NCBI RefSeq assembly: GCF_002395745.1
Contig: NZ_DGUN01000051.1
Coordinates: 62,001-126,000, forward strand
Direction: 5' to 3'
DNA length: 64,000 nt
Source of the DNA: Fibrobacter sp. UBA4309
GTDB taxonomy: Bacteria > Fibrobacterota > Fibrobacteria > Fibrobacterales > Fibrobacteraceae
Below, in pieces: positions 39,081 through 47,653 of the stretch (the stretch's first letter is position 1; each line of letters begins with the position of its first letter). The notes under the pieces were generated by a model. The model worked only from the letters and a program-made list of their open reading frames with translations, made no database searches and was not told where the DNA came from. The translations under genes were made by a program, and so were the position numbers.

Positions 39081-40316
39081 CTATTCGTCGTCTTTTGCCG
39101 GTTCCTTCTTCTTGATCTCGAAGGGGCGCAGGCCGTAAATTTCGATATTGTCTATCCAGAATTCGCCGCCCGTACCGCCGAAAATCGAGAACTTGCTCAC
39201 ATGGGCCTTCACGGAATCCCAGCCCACGTTTCCGGCCGTATTCAGGCTATCCGGCTCAATCAGGGCGGTGGGAATCACCACGTAGCGGGTCCACACGGAA
39301 TCGATATCAAAGCGCTGCCAAGCCTTGCCCTCTTCGATACCCTTCGCACTATCGGTGACCATGTCGAACGAGAAATGGACAAAAATACTTTCCATATCCG
39401 GTTTCGTCTTGGCGGCACGCGCCCAGAACACCACCGAGTCGAGCTCGCTCATATCGACCGCTTCTCCGAAGGAAATCCCCATCAGGACCCAGTTCGCGTT
39501 GGAATCGTTTTCGCAAACGAAATGCGCCACCTTGCCATCGCGGCCCTTGCCCGCATCGGCGGCATCGATTTCGCCACTAGCGTACCTGGACGAGAATACA
39601 TACCAGTTGTCGACGCCGTTTTCGAAATCCTCGAACACGAACTGCTTGGGCATCTTGGCAGAATCGCCGATAAACACGGTTCCCTGCTTGCCGGGTTCCA
39701 GCTTGACAACCGTCGAGCCGTAGCTGACGAACGATTCGTCTTCGTCCGCAGAATCGCTATAGGCATAGGCGACCATGTTGAGTTCACCCGCAGGCAGCGA
39801 CTCGAACTTGAAATTACCGATGGAGTCCGTCTGGGTGCGGTATTCCAAACCTTCGACACCCACGGATACAGAAGCTACGCCCTTGGGCAGGTAGACTTGA
39901 CCGGAAACGGCACCCGGTTCTTCGACACCCATGGAAAGCTGGACAGCCCCGCTATCCTGGTCGTCGTAAGACACCTTTGTAACGCCCTTCATCGAAACGC
40001 CACGCGCTTCAACAACATACTTGCCCGATTCGATAGACTTGAATTCAACCGTACCGTTATCGTCGGTTTCAAAATTCATGTTGGCATTCACCATAGAATC
40101 GGCAACAGCGCCCTCGGCTCCAGGCAGGTATCCTTCAGGGCGTACAAAAATCTTCATACGGGCGGCAGGGGTGCCGTCCGCCAAACGCACAGTAAGCGCG
40201 ATGGAGTTCTCCGTCTCCATCGACGAACCAGCAGTATCGTCACCGACGCTACTGCTGCAAGCTACAAAGGCGCCTCCCAATGCAGCCAGACCTAATATCC
40301 ACACCCATTGCTTCAT
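39081..40316 (-). CDS. Lipoprotein with carboxypeptidase-regulatory-like and CBM11/CIA30-like domains
   Basis: The 411-residue product has a lipoprotein signal (GGAFVAC, Cys at 20), two short beta-sandwiches (about 38-115 and 140-200; the second reads like a carboxypeptidase regulatory domain, VSGQVYLPKGVA) and a galactose-binding-like C-terminal domain (about 225-395; FVFEDFENGVDNWYVF ... FWIDNIEIYG) as in CBM11 and CIA30 proteins. Its ATG overlaps the stop of the upstream regulator (ATGA), so the two are translated together. It could be a surface glycan-binding sensor partner for that regulator. Function is inferred from context only; no catalytic residues were seen. Confidence 0.75.
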   Translation of the reverse strand: MKQWVWILGLAALGGAFVACSSSVGDDTAGSSMETENSIALTVRLADGTPAARMKIFVRPEGYLPGAEGAVADSMVNANMNFETDDNGTVEFKSIESGKYVVEARGVSMKGVTKVSYDDQDSGAVQLSMGVEEPGAVSGQVYLPKGVASVSVGVEGLEYRTQTDSIGNFKFESLPAGELNMVAYAYSDSADEDESFVSYGSTVVKLEPGKQGTVFIGDSAKMPKQFVFEDFENGVDNWYVFSSRYASGEIDAADAGKGRDGKVAHFVCENDSNANWVLMGISFGEAVDMSELDSVVFWARAAKTKPDMESIFVHFSFDMVTDSAKGIEEGKAWQRFDIDSVWTRYVVIPTALIEPDSLNTAGNVGWDSVKAHVSKFSIFGGTGGEFWIDNIEIYGLRPFEIKKKEPAKDDE

Positions 40317-41176
40317 TTTTTCGCTCCCGCATTTTCCCCCATATTAGCAATTCCTGAAGCATCCTTCTTGCGTGCAACAGGGTAAAATGCCATCGAAAGC
40401 TGCATAACGCGGTCCGGATTCTTGGATTCGTCAATACGTTTTTGTACTAGGCGACGGAATTCCCTCAGCATATCGCCAAGATCCTCGAAACAGGACTGGT
40501 CCACAGACACCGTAAGTGTCGAAATATTACGTTCGTTCACCGGAATATTTTCCAGTGCGTCGCTGGCCAGGCTCAACACCTGACGCTGGAAATTGCGGAC
40601 GGCCTTGGCCTTTTCCGGTCCACCGACCGTCAAGTGCGCTTCCGTCAGGGCAAGGCGGCCGCTAGCCAACTTCTTGACCAGGCCGACTTCCTTCAAAATC
40701 TCGATGGCCTCGGTCGCCTGTTCTTCGGTGATAGGCGGGCAGATGTCCTTCGCAATCTGTTTCACGTTCACCACGCCACCGTTCAGTTCCAGGTAGGCGC
40801 GTACGGCGGGGATCCACCAGTTTTCCAAGAGCTTGAGCTCGGCAGCCTGGAGGCTATGGCGTTCCACATCCCTCAGGGAGAGGGCCTTGGCCATCAGTTC
40901 TTCCTGCTTCGCCTTGTCTTTGGTAATTGCAGCGGTAAACAGCAGGTCGAAAAACTCGGCCTGACGTCCGTTCAACGCAAGGATTTCCTTCGCTGCCGGA
41001 AGAGCGTGCGCCGGCAGGTGCTGCTTCTTCTGCAGTACGCGGTACAGGTAGCTGGAATCCAGTCCCAGCTTGTCACCCATCATGCGGTAACTGTAGAAGG
41101 GCATCTCGGCCTTACGGCGCTCGTAGTAGTCCTTCAGGAAGTCGCGGTAATCCGCTATGTCTGAAAAAGTAACCAT
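40313..41176 (-). CDS. TIGR02147-type (DUF4423) putative transcription regulator
   Basis: The 287-residue product has an N-terminal helix-turn-helix-like segment (about 28-50: YRMMGDKLGLDSSYLYRVLQ) and a second winged-helix-like region (about 125-165: KQIAKDICPPITEEQATEAI), then a C-terminal region (about 170-265) typical of the TIGR02147 paralogous family of Fibrobacter. The family's exact role is not known to me; DNA binding is inferred from the helix-turn-helix. It overlaps the lipoprotein gene by 4 bases. No ribosome site is seen: the -10 box TAATTTAG (41183-41190) ends only 6 bases before the ATG, so the message should be leaderless. An island-type operator stands 43 bp upstream of that box, which suggests autoregulation. 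Confidence 0.8.
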   Translation of the reverse strand: MVTFSDIADYRDFLKDYYERRKAEMPFYSYRMMGDKLGLDSSYLYRVLQKKQHLPAHALPAAKEILALNGRQAEFFDLLFTAAITKDKAKQEELMAKALSLRDVERHSLQAAELKLLENWWIPAVRAYLELNGGVVNVKQIAKDICPPITEEQATEAIEILKEVGLVKKLASGRLALTEAHLTVGGPEKAKAVRNFQRQVLSLASDALENIPVNERNISTLTVSVDQSCFEDLGDMLREFRRLVQKRIDESKNPDRVMQLSMAFYPVARKKDASGIANMGENAGAKK

Positions 41177-41182
41177 CAATAA

Positions 41183-41248
41183 CTAAATTACTTATTCGAA
41201 GGGCCTTTTGTTTATGCAATTTAACAAATTCTATTGACTTTTTATCCA
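41183..41248 (-). promoter_or_regulatory. Regulon operator and -10 box for the TIGR02147 regulator
   Basis: Operator at 41234-41248 (minus strand TGGATAAAAAGTCAA), 43 bp gap, -10 box TAATTTAG at 41183-41190. It is the last copy of the operator in the window and marks the right edge of the island. Confidence 0.75.
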
Positions 41249-41313
41249 TGCACCAAGTGGCGTAAATTCTCGAAAATCAGCAATTTAGCCACAAAATGAG
41301 ACCGTCATCACAC

Positions 41314-41610
41314 CTATTCGATGGTCAATATGTCACTGAATCCCGTAACATCGAAGATTTCGCGGACTTCCTGGCAAACCTTCTTCAAGACCATGTCCCC
41401 CTGCTTGCTCATGATCTTCTGCGCCACGAGCATCACGCGGAGCCCCGCCGAAGAAATATAGGCGAGCTTCTCGAAGTCGATTACGAGATGGGCTACACCG
41501 TCCAGTTTCCCCTGAATTTCGGATTCAAGCTGCGGAGATGTTAACGAATCCAGTCGGCCATCGAGAGCAATGGTCAATGTTCCACCCTGTTGGGTCTTGA
41601 CGATCTGCAT
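41314..41610 (-). CDS. STAS-domain anti-sigma-factor antagonist
   Basis: A 98-residue single STAS domain of the SpoIIAA/RsbV type. The phosphorylatable Ser lies in YISSAGLRVML (about residues 57-67), in the standard place. It follows the sensor phosphatase gene by 44 bases on the same strand, the classic arrangement for partner switching, where a PP2C phosphatase reactivates the antagonist. GAGG lies about seven bases before the ATG. No kinase (SpoIIAB/RsbW type) is in the window, so the partner is elsewhere. Confidence 0.93.
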   Translation of the reverse strand: MQIVKTQQGGTLTIALDGRLDSLTSPQLESEIQGKLDGVAHLVIDFEKLAYISSAGLRVMLVAQKIMSKQGDMVLKKVCQEVREIFDVTGFSDILTIE

Positions 41611-41654
41611 AATAACCTCACTATAGTTTCATCGTTTAAAACTTATAACCAGAA

Positions 41655-43589
41655 TTACCTGTTATCCTTCTCCCCGTCATAGCGAACAGCAAGCATCGCA
41701 ATATCGTCCATCTGACGCGCTTCGCCAACGAAGCTGTCCATACGGGCCTTCACGAACTTGCACAATTCTGCCGGATCGTGTTCGCAGCATTCCGACAGAG
41801 CCTTAAGCAATTCAAACTTTCCAAACGGTTTCCCTTCGCTGTTTTCGGCTTCGATGATACCGTCCGTGTACAAGAAGAGCGAATCGCCCGGAGCAAGCGT
41901 CATGGATTCCTGGGTGTACCTGGATTCTTCCATGACAGCCATCGCCAGGTTGGGCTTGCCCTTGACAAATTCTACAGAGCAGTCCTTATGGTGGATTACC
42001 GGAGGCCTATGGCCGGCCGAAACGTAGTCAACGCGTCCAGTCTTCAAGTTCAGTACGCCCATCCACATCGCCACAAACAGGTTATCCTTGTTCCTGCGCG
42101 ACAGTTCATAGTTCGTCTCGTTGAAGATTTCGGAAACGGAATCGACATGCATTGCCAGGGTACGAATCACGATACGCGACACCATCATGAGCAGCGTCGC
42201 AGGCACGCCCTTTCCGGACACGTCCGCAATCACGATGGCGAGGCGGTCGTTGTCCAGTTTGAAGAAGTCATAGAAATCTCCACCGATATCTTCTGCAGGC
42301 AAGAGCAGCGGAGCAAGCGCATGCCTATCATCAGCCGTATTTTCTTCCGATTCATCCTTGGGAAGAAGCCCAACCTGGATCCCGCGCGAGAAATCCAAAT
42401 CCCGCTTGACGCGGTCCATGCTCTTCTCCGATTCGAAATAGGCCTGCAGCGATTGACGCATATCTTCGAAGGACTTGGCCAACTGGGAAATTTCGTCGTC
42501 ACCCGGAAGCGCGGGAATCTCGGCACTGAAATCGCCCTGCCCAATCTTGCCGGCAGCCGCGGCAATCGCCTTGAGAGGGCGCGAAACGCGGAACATCGAC
42601 ACAAGGACAATGACAAACAAGATAAAATAGCCGCATAGGCTGATAAATGCGAACATATGCCCCACGGAACGCTGTTCTTCCATGAAGACCTCCGCCGGCC
42701 ACACGATCAGGAACTTCCAGTTGATGGATTCCATCGCCGTAAAATAGATAGCCGCGTCCTGGCCATCGACAGAAGTGCCCAGGAACAATCCGTGCTTCAT
42801 CTGGTCCACCGCGTTTTCGAATTCAACGAGCCTCTTGTGCGAAGCGCTCCTCGAAATCGATGCGAAATTGGACTTGAACGTCAATTCATTTTTCGGATGG
42901 GCGATAATCGTATTGTCTGCAGAAAGCACCACCGCATAGCCCGAACTCGATATCGGGATGCTCGCGATGGCATCCTTGAGGAAGGCGATGGAAATGTCGA
43001 CACAAAGAACACCTACGAACTCCTTTTGCCCCGATGCATCCGTACGGAAAATAGGCGTCGTGTAGATTACTATCGGTTCCTTGATGAACTGCCCAATGAA
43101 CGGTTCCTGCCATTGGCCCTTCAGGCTATCCTTGGTACCCTTGTACCATTTCGTTTCCCCGTAATCGCCACCGTTAATAACGGACGTTTCCTTCCCCGAA
43201 TAGTACGCAAGGCGCATGTATTCGCCCTCAACACCCCCCGGGGCCTTCCCCGGCTCAAAGGCGACCACCATGGCCACCACCTGCGGTATCGTCGCACGCA
43301 CGCCCGTAAGCGAATGCAGCAGGAATTCATCGAGTTCCTCTCCGCCAAGATTCTGTGTACCGATCTCGACCGAAAGTTCTTCGCCGATACTCTTGCCCGA
43401 ACTGAAAAGGTTGTTGATGAGGGCCACGTTCGCCCGGCTAATTTCTTCGCCCTTCTGCAAAAGCATCTGGGACAGCTTCTCGTTGATCCGCAGACCGCCA
43501 AGTCCGAACAATATCGCGAACACGATGCTGATGCTCACGAGAACCGTTACAGATTGCTTAAACGCCAAGCTTTGCACGTTTATCTTCAT
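41655..43589 (-). CDS. Membrane sensor PP2C/SpoIIE-type serine phosphatase (Cache-HAMP-PP2C)
   Basis: The 644-residue product has an N-terminal transmembrane helix (about 11-33), a periplasmic double-Cache-like sensor (about 40-300; YMRLAYYSGKET, FVGVLCVDISIAFLKD, GYAVVLSADNTIIAHP), a second helix (about 310-335), a HAMP domain (about 335-390; ISQLAKSFEDMRQSL) and a SpoIIE-like PP2C domain (about 400-640) with GGDFYDFF and ADVSGKGVPATLLM, which carry the metal-binding Asp residues, and LFLYTDGIIEAEN. It should dephosphorylate the STAS protein next to it in response to an external ligand. GGAGGTGA lies about five bases before the ATG at 43589; longer upstream frames lack a ribosome site. Confidence 0.92.
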   Translation of the reverse strand: MKINVQSLAFKQSVTVLVSISIVFAILFGLGGLRINEKLSQMLLQKGEEISRANVALINNLFSSGKSIGEELSVEIGTQNLGGEELDEFLLHSLTGVRATIPQVVAMVVAFEPGKAPGGVEGEYMRLAYYSGKETSVINGGDYGETKWYKGTKDSLKGQWQEPFIGQFIKEPIVIYTTPIFRTDASGQKEFVGVLCVDISIAFLKDAIASIPISSSGYAVVLSADNTIIAHPKNELTFKSNFASISRSASHKRLVEFENAVDQMKHGLFLGTSVDGQDAAIYFTAMESINWKFLIVWPAEVFMEEQRSVGHMFAFISLCGYFILFVIVLVSMFRVSRPLKAIAAAAGKIGQGDFSAEIPALPGDDEISQLAKSFEDMRQSLQAYFESEKSMDRVKRDLDFSRGIQVGLLPKDESEENTADDRHALAPLLLPAEDIGGDFYDFFKLDNDRLAIVIADVSGKGVPATLLMMVSRIVIRTLAMHVDSVSEIFNETNYELSRRNKDNLFVAMWMGVLNLKTGRVDYVSAGHRPPVIHHKDCSVEFVKGKPNLAMAVMEESRYTQESMTLAPGDSLFLYTDGIIEAENSEGKPFGKFELLKALSECCEHDPAELCKFVKARMDSFVGEARQMDDIAMLAVRYDGEKDNR

Positions 43590-43605
43590 CGTTTCACCTC
43601 CAAAA

Positions 43606-44724
43606 CTACCCGTTCTGAGATTCCATAAAGGCGAGTTTTTTTGCTCGGCTATACATTTTTTCAGCCCGCTCCCGATTGACATCAGAAGTTCCGTTCAGCT
43701 CGTTCAGGCAACGGGTCAATTCCAGGACTCCGCCCCCACGCTTCAACAAGTATACCGCGCAGAGGTTCACTACCGCTAACGACGAGTTGATGATATCGAG
43801 GTCCGTATTCGCCAACTGGAACGCCGCCAGATGGTACGCGTCTTCGGAACAGCTGCGAATCATCTTCTCGACATCGCCCAGGGTCGTGAATCCAAGGGAG
43901 CGGAACACCTTAAGGAACCCGAAAAGCGACGTCTCGTAAATCTCCGCCTGGTTGATAGCGGCGATGCGCTTGTTCAGCGAATCGAACGGACGCAGCTCCA
44001 GGTAGTTCCCGAAGGAATCGCCATCCAGGGCCACTTCGTCAAAACGGCCGGAGCTCACCAGGGACTGCACATGGCGTCTGTAATTGCTGAGGCCGGCACG
44101 GATTACGCAGAACTGTTCGTCGATCAATTCCAGCATTCCCGCCAAGCGGCTCAAGTTGCGCTGGTATTCCCTGGGTACTTCGAATCCGGACTTGTAACCC
44201 GTATCGTGGTCGAGGACCGCCCACACATGCTGCAGGGCGGAACGCATCTGCACTTCGAAACGGATTTTATTCAGCTCGGGATAATCGGGATCTTCGTAAA
44301 GGCTCTTGGGAACGCGGCAAATATAGTGGAGCGAACTGTAACCAAAGCTATGGATTTCGTGCATCCTGCGTTTGTCGATGCTGTTTTCCCAATCGATTTC
44401 GAACAGGCGGCCAACCAGCGCGGCAATCTTGTCGACCTCGTCGTTATAGCAGGTGATGACGCGAATACCGACAATATCCGTCAGGCTGAGCAGGTCAGAA
44501 TACTTGTTACCCTTGCGTTCGAGCTTCCCGGCCAGGCTTTCTTCTGTCTTGACACGCGCCTCGATTGCATTGACGTAGAGATTGTTTTCCTTGATGCTTT
44601 TGGTCAAAACGTCTTTCACGAACGTCATCAGCCTTTCATAGGCCGCGCGCTTTTCACGGAGTTCCTGGATAATCTTGACTCCGCGGGGAGGAAGCCTGTA
44701 ATCTGTCACATCCCTCTTTTCCAT
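43606..44724 (-). CDS. RelA/SpoT-type (p)ppGpp synthetase without hydrolase domain
   Basis: The 372-residue product carries a RelA_SpoT nucleotidyltransferase domain (about 50-205) with DIVGIRVITCYNDEV, GYSSLHYICRVP, FEVQMRSALQHVWAVLDHDTGYK, the motifs found in small alarmone synthetases. The C-terminal 160 residues are helical and unassigned; no TGS or ACT domain was seen. Its ATG overlaps the stop of the HD-hydrolase gene by one base (TGATG), so synthesis and breakdown functions are split into two coupled genes. The family EH motif is DH here, a conservative change. GTP pyrophosphokinase activity is likely but not shown. Confidence 0.85.
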   Translation of the reverse strand: MEKRDVTDYRLPPRGVKIIQELREKRAAYERLMTFVKDVLTKSIKENNLYVNAIEARVKTEESLAGKLERKGNKYSDLLSLTDIVGIRVITCYNDEVDKIAALVGRLFEIDWENSIDKRRMHEIHSFGYSSLHYICRVPKSLYEDPDYPELNKIRFEVQMRSALQHVWAVLDHDTGYKSGFEVPREYQRNLSRLAGMLELIDEQFCVIRAGLSNYRRHVQSLVSSGRFDEVALDGDSFGNYLELRPFDSLNKRIAAINQAEIYETSLFGFLKVFRSLGFTTLGDVEKMIRSCSEDAYHLAAFQLANTDLDIINSSLAVVNLCAVYLLKRGGGVLELTRCLNELNGTSDVNRERAEKMYSRAKKLAFMESQNG

Positions 44725-45290
44725 CAGGACCTCTCGAACACCTTGTCGACGGTTTCTTCGAATTCCTTGTAGGCAAACGTTTCGTGCAGGCTACGGAGGG
44801 CGCGGGCCAAGCCGCGGAAATGCCATTCATGCGACGCGGCATCCTTGACGCTGAACAGGTCCCATACCTTGTCGCCTATCACCTGGTAGTCGCGGTAAAT
44901 GGCTCGGATATTGCTCAGTTTGTCGGCTAGCGCGACGATTTTCGCATCGTTGTCCGCAGCAGAAAGGCGTTCGATGGCCTCTTCCTTGCGTAGCCTCCAG
45001 CTTTCTGCCCGGCTCTTGCCGGCAAACTCGATGTCGGATTCCACTTCGACCAGCATGGCTATCCGCTTGCCGAACTCGCGCTCGATATCCTTGAGCGTAA
45101 TGGACGAATCTTCGACGGTATCGTGCAACGCCGCCGCCGCCAGGAGTTCCTGGTCGTTCGTCATGGTCGCAGCAATCGCCACCGCTTCGAGGGGATGCAC
45201 TATATAGGGGAAACCCTTTCCCTTACGCTCCGCACCTTCGTGCACCTTGACAGCGAAAACAATCGCCTTGTCCAACAGTTTCGTGTCCAT
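44724..45290 (-). CDS. HD-domain (p)ppGpp hydrolase (SpoT/MESH1-like)
   Basis: A 188-residue stand-alone HD phosphohydrolase. The metal-binding motifs are visible: YIVHPLEAV, AALHDTVEDSSIT (HD with the ED pair) and KIVALADKLSNIRAI, in the order known from the hydrolase half of SpoT/Rel and from MESH1. It precedes the synthetase gene with a one-base overlap. No clear ribosome site is seen at the ATG (45290); a TTG 13 codons upstream is the only alternative. Role: degrading the alarmone made by the next gene's product. Confidence 0.85.
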   Translation of the reverse strand: MDTKLLDKAIVFAVKVHEGAERKGKGFPYIVHPLEAVAIAATMTNDQELLAAAALHDTVEDSSITLKDIEREFGKRIAMLVEVESDIEFAGKSRAESWRLRKEEAIERLSAADNDAKIVALADKLSNIRAIYRDYQVIGDKVWDLFSVKDAASHEWHFRGLARALRSLHETFAYKEFEETVDKVFERS

Positions 45291-45390
45291 ATCAATAATG
45301 TAACAAAAAAATGAGGAGTCCGCCTTCAAAGGCCTTTTTTTTACTTTTTTTATGCAACCGAACCTCTCCCACCGGCATCAAAAGGGTAAC

Positions 45391-45936
45391 ATGGACGAAA
45401 AAGTGATACTTCAACACCTCAAGGACGGCAGCCGTGAAGCGCTATCCCTGCTCTGGCAGGAACACAGTGCAAACGTGCTCAATTTGGCCTTCCGGATGCT
45501 GAAGGACCGCGACCAGGCCGAAGATATCCTCATGGATGTCTTTGTGCAGGTGCCGAAAGCCGTACAGGGATTCCGGGGGCAGTCCGCGCTCAACACGTGG
45601 CTCTACCGGCTTACGGTCAACGCATGCCTCATGAAGCTCCGGGCACAAAAGCGACACCGCGAGCTCGAAGAGGAAAAGCTGGACGTCCTTGTCGAAGAAG
45701 TATTCGGCAAGGACGACTCGCGGGAAGAATCCTTTGACGTCGAACTTTTGGAAAAGGGGCTTGCGCAGTTGCCGGCAGAAACCCGCAGCATGCTCTGGCT
45801 CAAGGATGCCGAGGACTTGGACGTGAGGGGTCTAGCCGAAATTTACAAGATGCCCGAAGGCACCGTCAAGGCAAGACTCAGCCGCGCAAGAAACTTTGTT
45901 CGAAACTATTTGAAAGAATACAGACAAGGAGCGTAA
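45391..45936 (+). CDS. ECF-type RNA polymerase sigma factor
   Basis: The 181-residue product has region 2 (about 20-90; NLAFRMLKDRDQAEDILMDVF, ALNTWLYRLTVNACLMKLR) and region 4 (about 120-175; LPAETRSMLWLKDAEDLDVRGLAEIYKMPEGTVKARLSRAR). AAAGGG lies six bases before the ATG. It is followed within two bases by a probable anti-sigma gene and then by a metal-sensor-like gene. No candidate target promoter was recognised. Confidence 0.93.
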   Translation: MDEKVILQHLKDGSREALSLLWQEHSANVLNLAFRMLKDRDQAEDILMDVFVQVPKAVQGFRGQSALNTWLYRLTVNACLMKLRAQKRHRELEEEKLDVLVEEVFGKDDSREESFDVELLEKGLAQLPAETRSMLWLKDAEDLDVRGLAEIYKMPEGTVKARLSRARNFVRNYLKEYRQGA

Positions 45937-45938
45937 CC

Positions 45939-46301
45939 ATGCCAGACAAAATCGACTTCTCGAAAATGGAACGGCTTAGCCCCAGAGCAGACTCCTGGGC
46001 GAAGGTCTGCGCCCGTCTGGACGCGGAAGCCGCTACCGCGCACAAGACCATCGACATAAAGAACTGGTACAGCGCCATCCCGATTGCCGCGAGCCTCGTG
46101 CTCGTGAGCCTCACGGCCATCCTTCCCGCCATCACCGACAACGTCGGCAGCCCGGAAGAAACATCGGTCGAAACCATTTCCATCAACAGTTCCGCCCCCT
46201 CCGAAGTCCTGAGCTGGTACTCCAGCCTGGGCAGCTCGGCGAGCGACGAGTTCGAAACGCTCGAGGAAACTATCGGATTCAGCTATCTAATCAAGGAGTA
46301 A
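45939..46301 (+). CDS. Probable membrane anti-sigma factor
   Basis: A 120-residue protein with a charged N-terminal part (about 1-40, likely cytosolic), one membrane helix (about 45-65; AIPIAASLVLVSLTAILPAI) and a short acidic periplasmic part. It starts two bases after the sigma gene with AAGGAG before it, the usual place for an anti-sigma factor. No zinc-binding HxxxCxxC motif is seen, so it is not of the ZAS class. The call depends mainly on context. Confidence 0.6.
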   Translation: MPDKIDFSKMERLSPRADSWAKVCARLDAEAATAHKTIDIKNWYSAIPIAASLVLVSLTAILPAITDNVGSPEETSVETISINSSAPSEVLSWYSSLGSSASDEFETLEETIGFSYLIKE

Positions 46302-46304
46302 AAT

Positions 46305-46865
46305 ATGAATGGAGCAAAACTCTTCACCGCAAGCCTTGCCGTGCTTGCCCTGGCCCTGGGATTCTTCCTGGGCAGTTTCTGCGGCAAAAGCAGCCCGTGC
46401 TGTAGCAAGGGCGAAATGACCTGCTGCAAAAAAATGGACGGCGACTTCAAGAGCCACGGGCCACACGGCGACTTCAAGGGCCACGGTCCGAACTTCAAGC
46501 ACAAGATGGACCCGGCAGCCATCGATTCCATGCTGGAAGTAACACCGGAGCAGAAGACTGCGCTTGAAGCGAGCCGCGCCAAGGGCGATTCGATTTTCAA
46601 GGACTTGCGCAAGAACAAGCACGAAGCCGAGAAGGCCCTTGGCCAGGCCCTCGAGAACAGCGATCCGGCCGCTATCGAAGCCGCGAAGGCCCAAGTCCTC
46701 GACGCCGACAAGGCCCTGCTCGAACACCGTATCAACGGCGTTGCCGCGCTCGCCAGCATCCTTTCCAAGGAACAGCTCGACAAGTTCAACCAGTTCCACA
46801 AGGAACAGATGAAGAAGTTCCGCGAACGCAAGCACGGCAATCCACCTGCACCGCCACAGGAATAA
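46305..46865 (+). CDS. Periplasmic CpxP/ZraP/CnrX-like sensor, Cys- and His-rich
   Basis: The 186-residue product has an N-terminal helix (about 5-25), a Cys-rich patch (CGKSSPCCSKGEMTCCKK), a His/Gly/Lys stretch (about 48-66) and a helical domain of the heavy-metal-resistance/Spy type (about 70-165; LEVTPEQKTALEASRAK, ILSKEQLDKFNQFHKEQ). It follows the anti-sigma gene by three bases. The trio resembles cnrYXH, where a periplasmic metal sensor controls release of an ECF factor. Metal binding is inferred from the residues. Confidence 0.75.
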   Translation: MNGAKLFTASLAVLALALGFFLGSFCGKSSPCCSKGEMTCCKKMDGDFKSHGPHGDFKGHGPNFKHKMDPAAIDSMLEVTPEQKTALEASRAKGDSIFKDLRKNKHEAEKALGQALENSDPAAIEAAKAQVLDADKALLEHRINGVAALASILSKEQLDKFNQFHKEQMKKFRERKHGNPPAPPQE

Positions 46866-46885
46866 GATTCAGCTTCTTACAAGAA

Positions 46886-46909
46886 ACTCCCGGCAACGAT
46901 GCCGGGAGT
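46886..46909. terminator. Bidirectional terminator
   Basis: Stem ACTCCCGGC/GCCGGGAGT with a 6-base loop and T-rich flanks on the plus side, between convergent genes at 46865 and 46935. Confidence 0.88.
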
Positions 46910-46934
46910 TTTGCTTTTTATGGTGTTGTGGCTG

Positions 46935-47633
46935 TTAGTCTTCTAAGAAATACTGTACGTTCGTAACGACGCGGACCTTCTTGATATAAGGAGTATTCTC
47001 GTCGCGGTCCTCGATGGAGAACAGGCCCTGGCTAGCCGTCTTGATCTTGCCGAGCTTGCTTTCGGAATCCGTAGCAAACTTCTGGGCAGCGGCACGGGCG
47101 TTCTTGTTCGCTTCGTCGATCATTTCGGGCTTGACGTCGTTGAGACCGTTGAAGGAATAGACCTTGCGGTAACGGTAGTCGCCCTCGCTAAAGGCGATTC
47201 CCTGCTTCAAGAGTTCGCCCTGCTTGCCCATAATCCCGCGGAGCTTTTCGACATCCTTGGACGCGACCGTCATCACCACCGTCGCCACATAGCGCTGGGA
47301 CCGTTTTTCGCTCGCATAGATTTCGCTTTCGGTATCGGTGATATCGGGAGAAGCCTTGCTGATTTCTTCTGCCGCGACCCCGTTATCCAAAAGGAATTTC
47401 TCGAGTGTCGCCGTCTTGTTCTGCACGGATTCATAAAGCGCGACCAGGTCGTTCCTCACCTCCTTGAAAACGATCGGCCAAATCACGTAGTCGGCCTTGA
47501 CTTCGCGTTCCGAAAGTCCCTTGACCGAAACCACGCGGTCGCGGTCTTTCGTATGCATCATGGCGCAATAGAGGAACGCCCCCAGCCCGAGAACAGCGAT
47601 CGCGAGAACAACAGACTCTTTAATCCTAGACAT
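46935..47633 (-). CDS. SIMPL-domain (DUF541) membrane-anchored protein
   Basis: A 232-residue protein with an N-terminal membrane helix (about 6-26) and a SIMPL domain (about 35-230; VVSVKGLSEREVKADYVIW ... DVKPEMIDEANKNARAAAQKFA). The domain occurs widely in bacteria; its role is not well defined. AAGGAG lies eight bases before the ATG. It is 20 bases downstream of the next gene on the same strand, so co-transcription is likely. Confidence 0.88.
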   Translation of the reverse strand: MSRIKESVVLAIAVLGLGAFLYCAMMHTKDRDRVVSVKGLSEREVKADYVIWPIVFKEVRNDLVALYESVQNKTATLEKFLLDNGVAAEEISKASPDITDTESEIYASEKRSQRYVATVVMTVASKDVEKLRGIMGKQGELLKQGIAFSEGDYRYRKVYSFNGLNDVKPEMIDEANKNARAAAQKFATDSESKLGKIKTASQGLFSIEDRDENTPYIKKVRVVTNVQYFLED

Positions 47634-47653
47634 TTTCAATTCTCCTTTTTTTA

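Noticed and set aside
41177..41179. TTG start directly before the ATG of the TIGR02147 gene.
   Set aside because: It adds one residue and has no ribosome site either; the ATG fits the leaderless model.
45322..45341. Small GCCTT/AAGGC hairpin followed by eight T upstream of the sigma gene as a terminator.
   Set aside because: Only a 5-bp stem with a 2-base loop and no transcript known to end there; it may be a chance structure.
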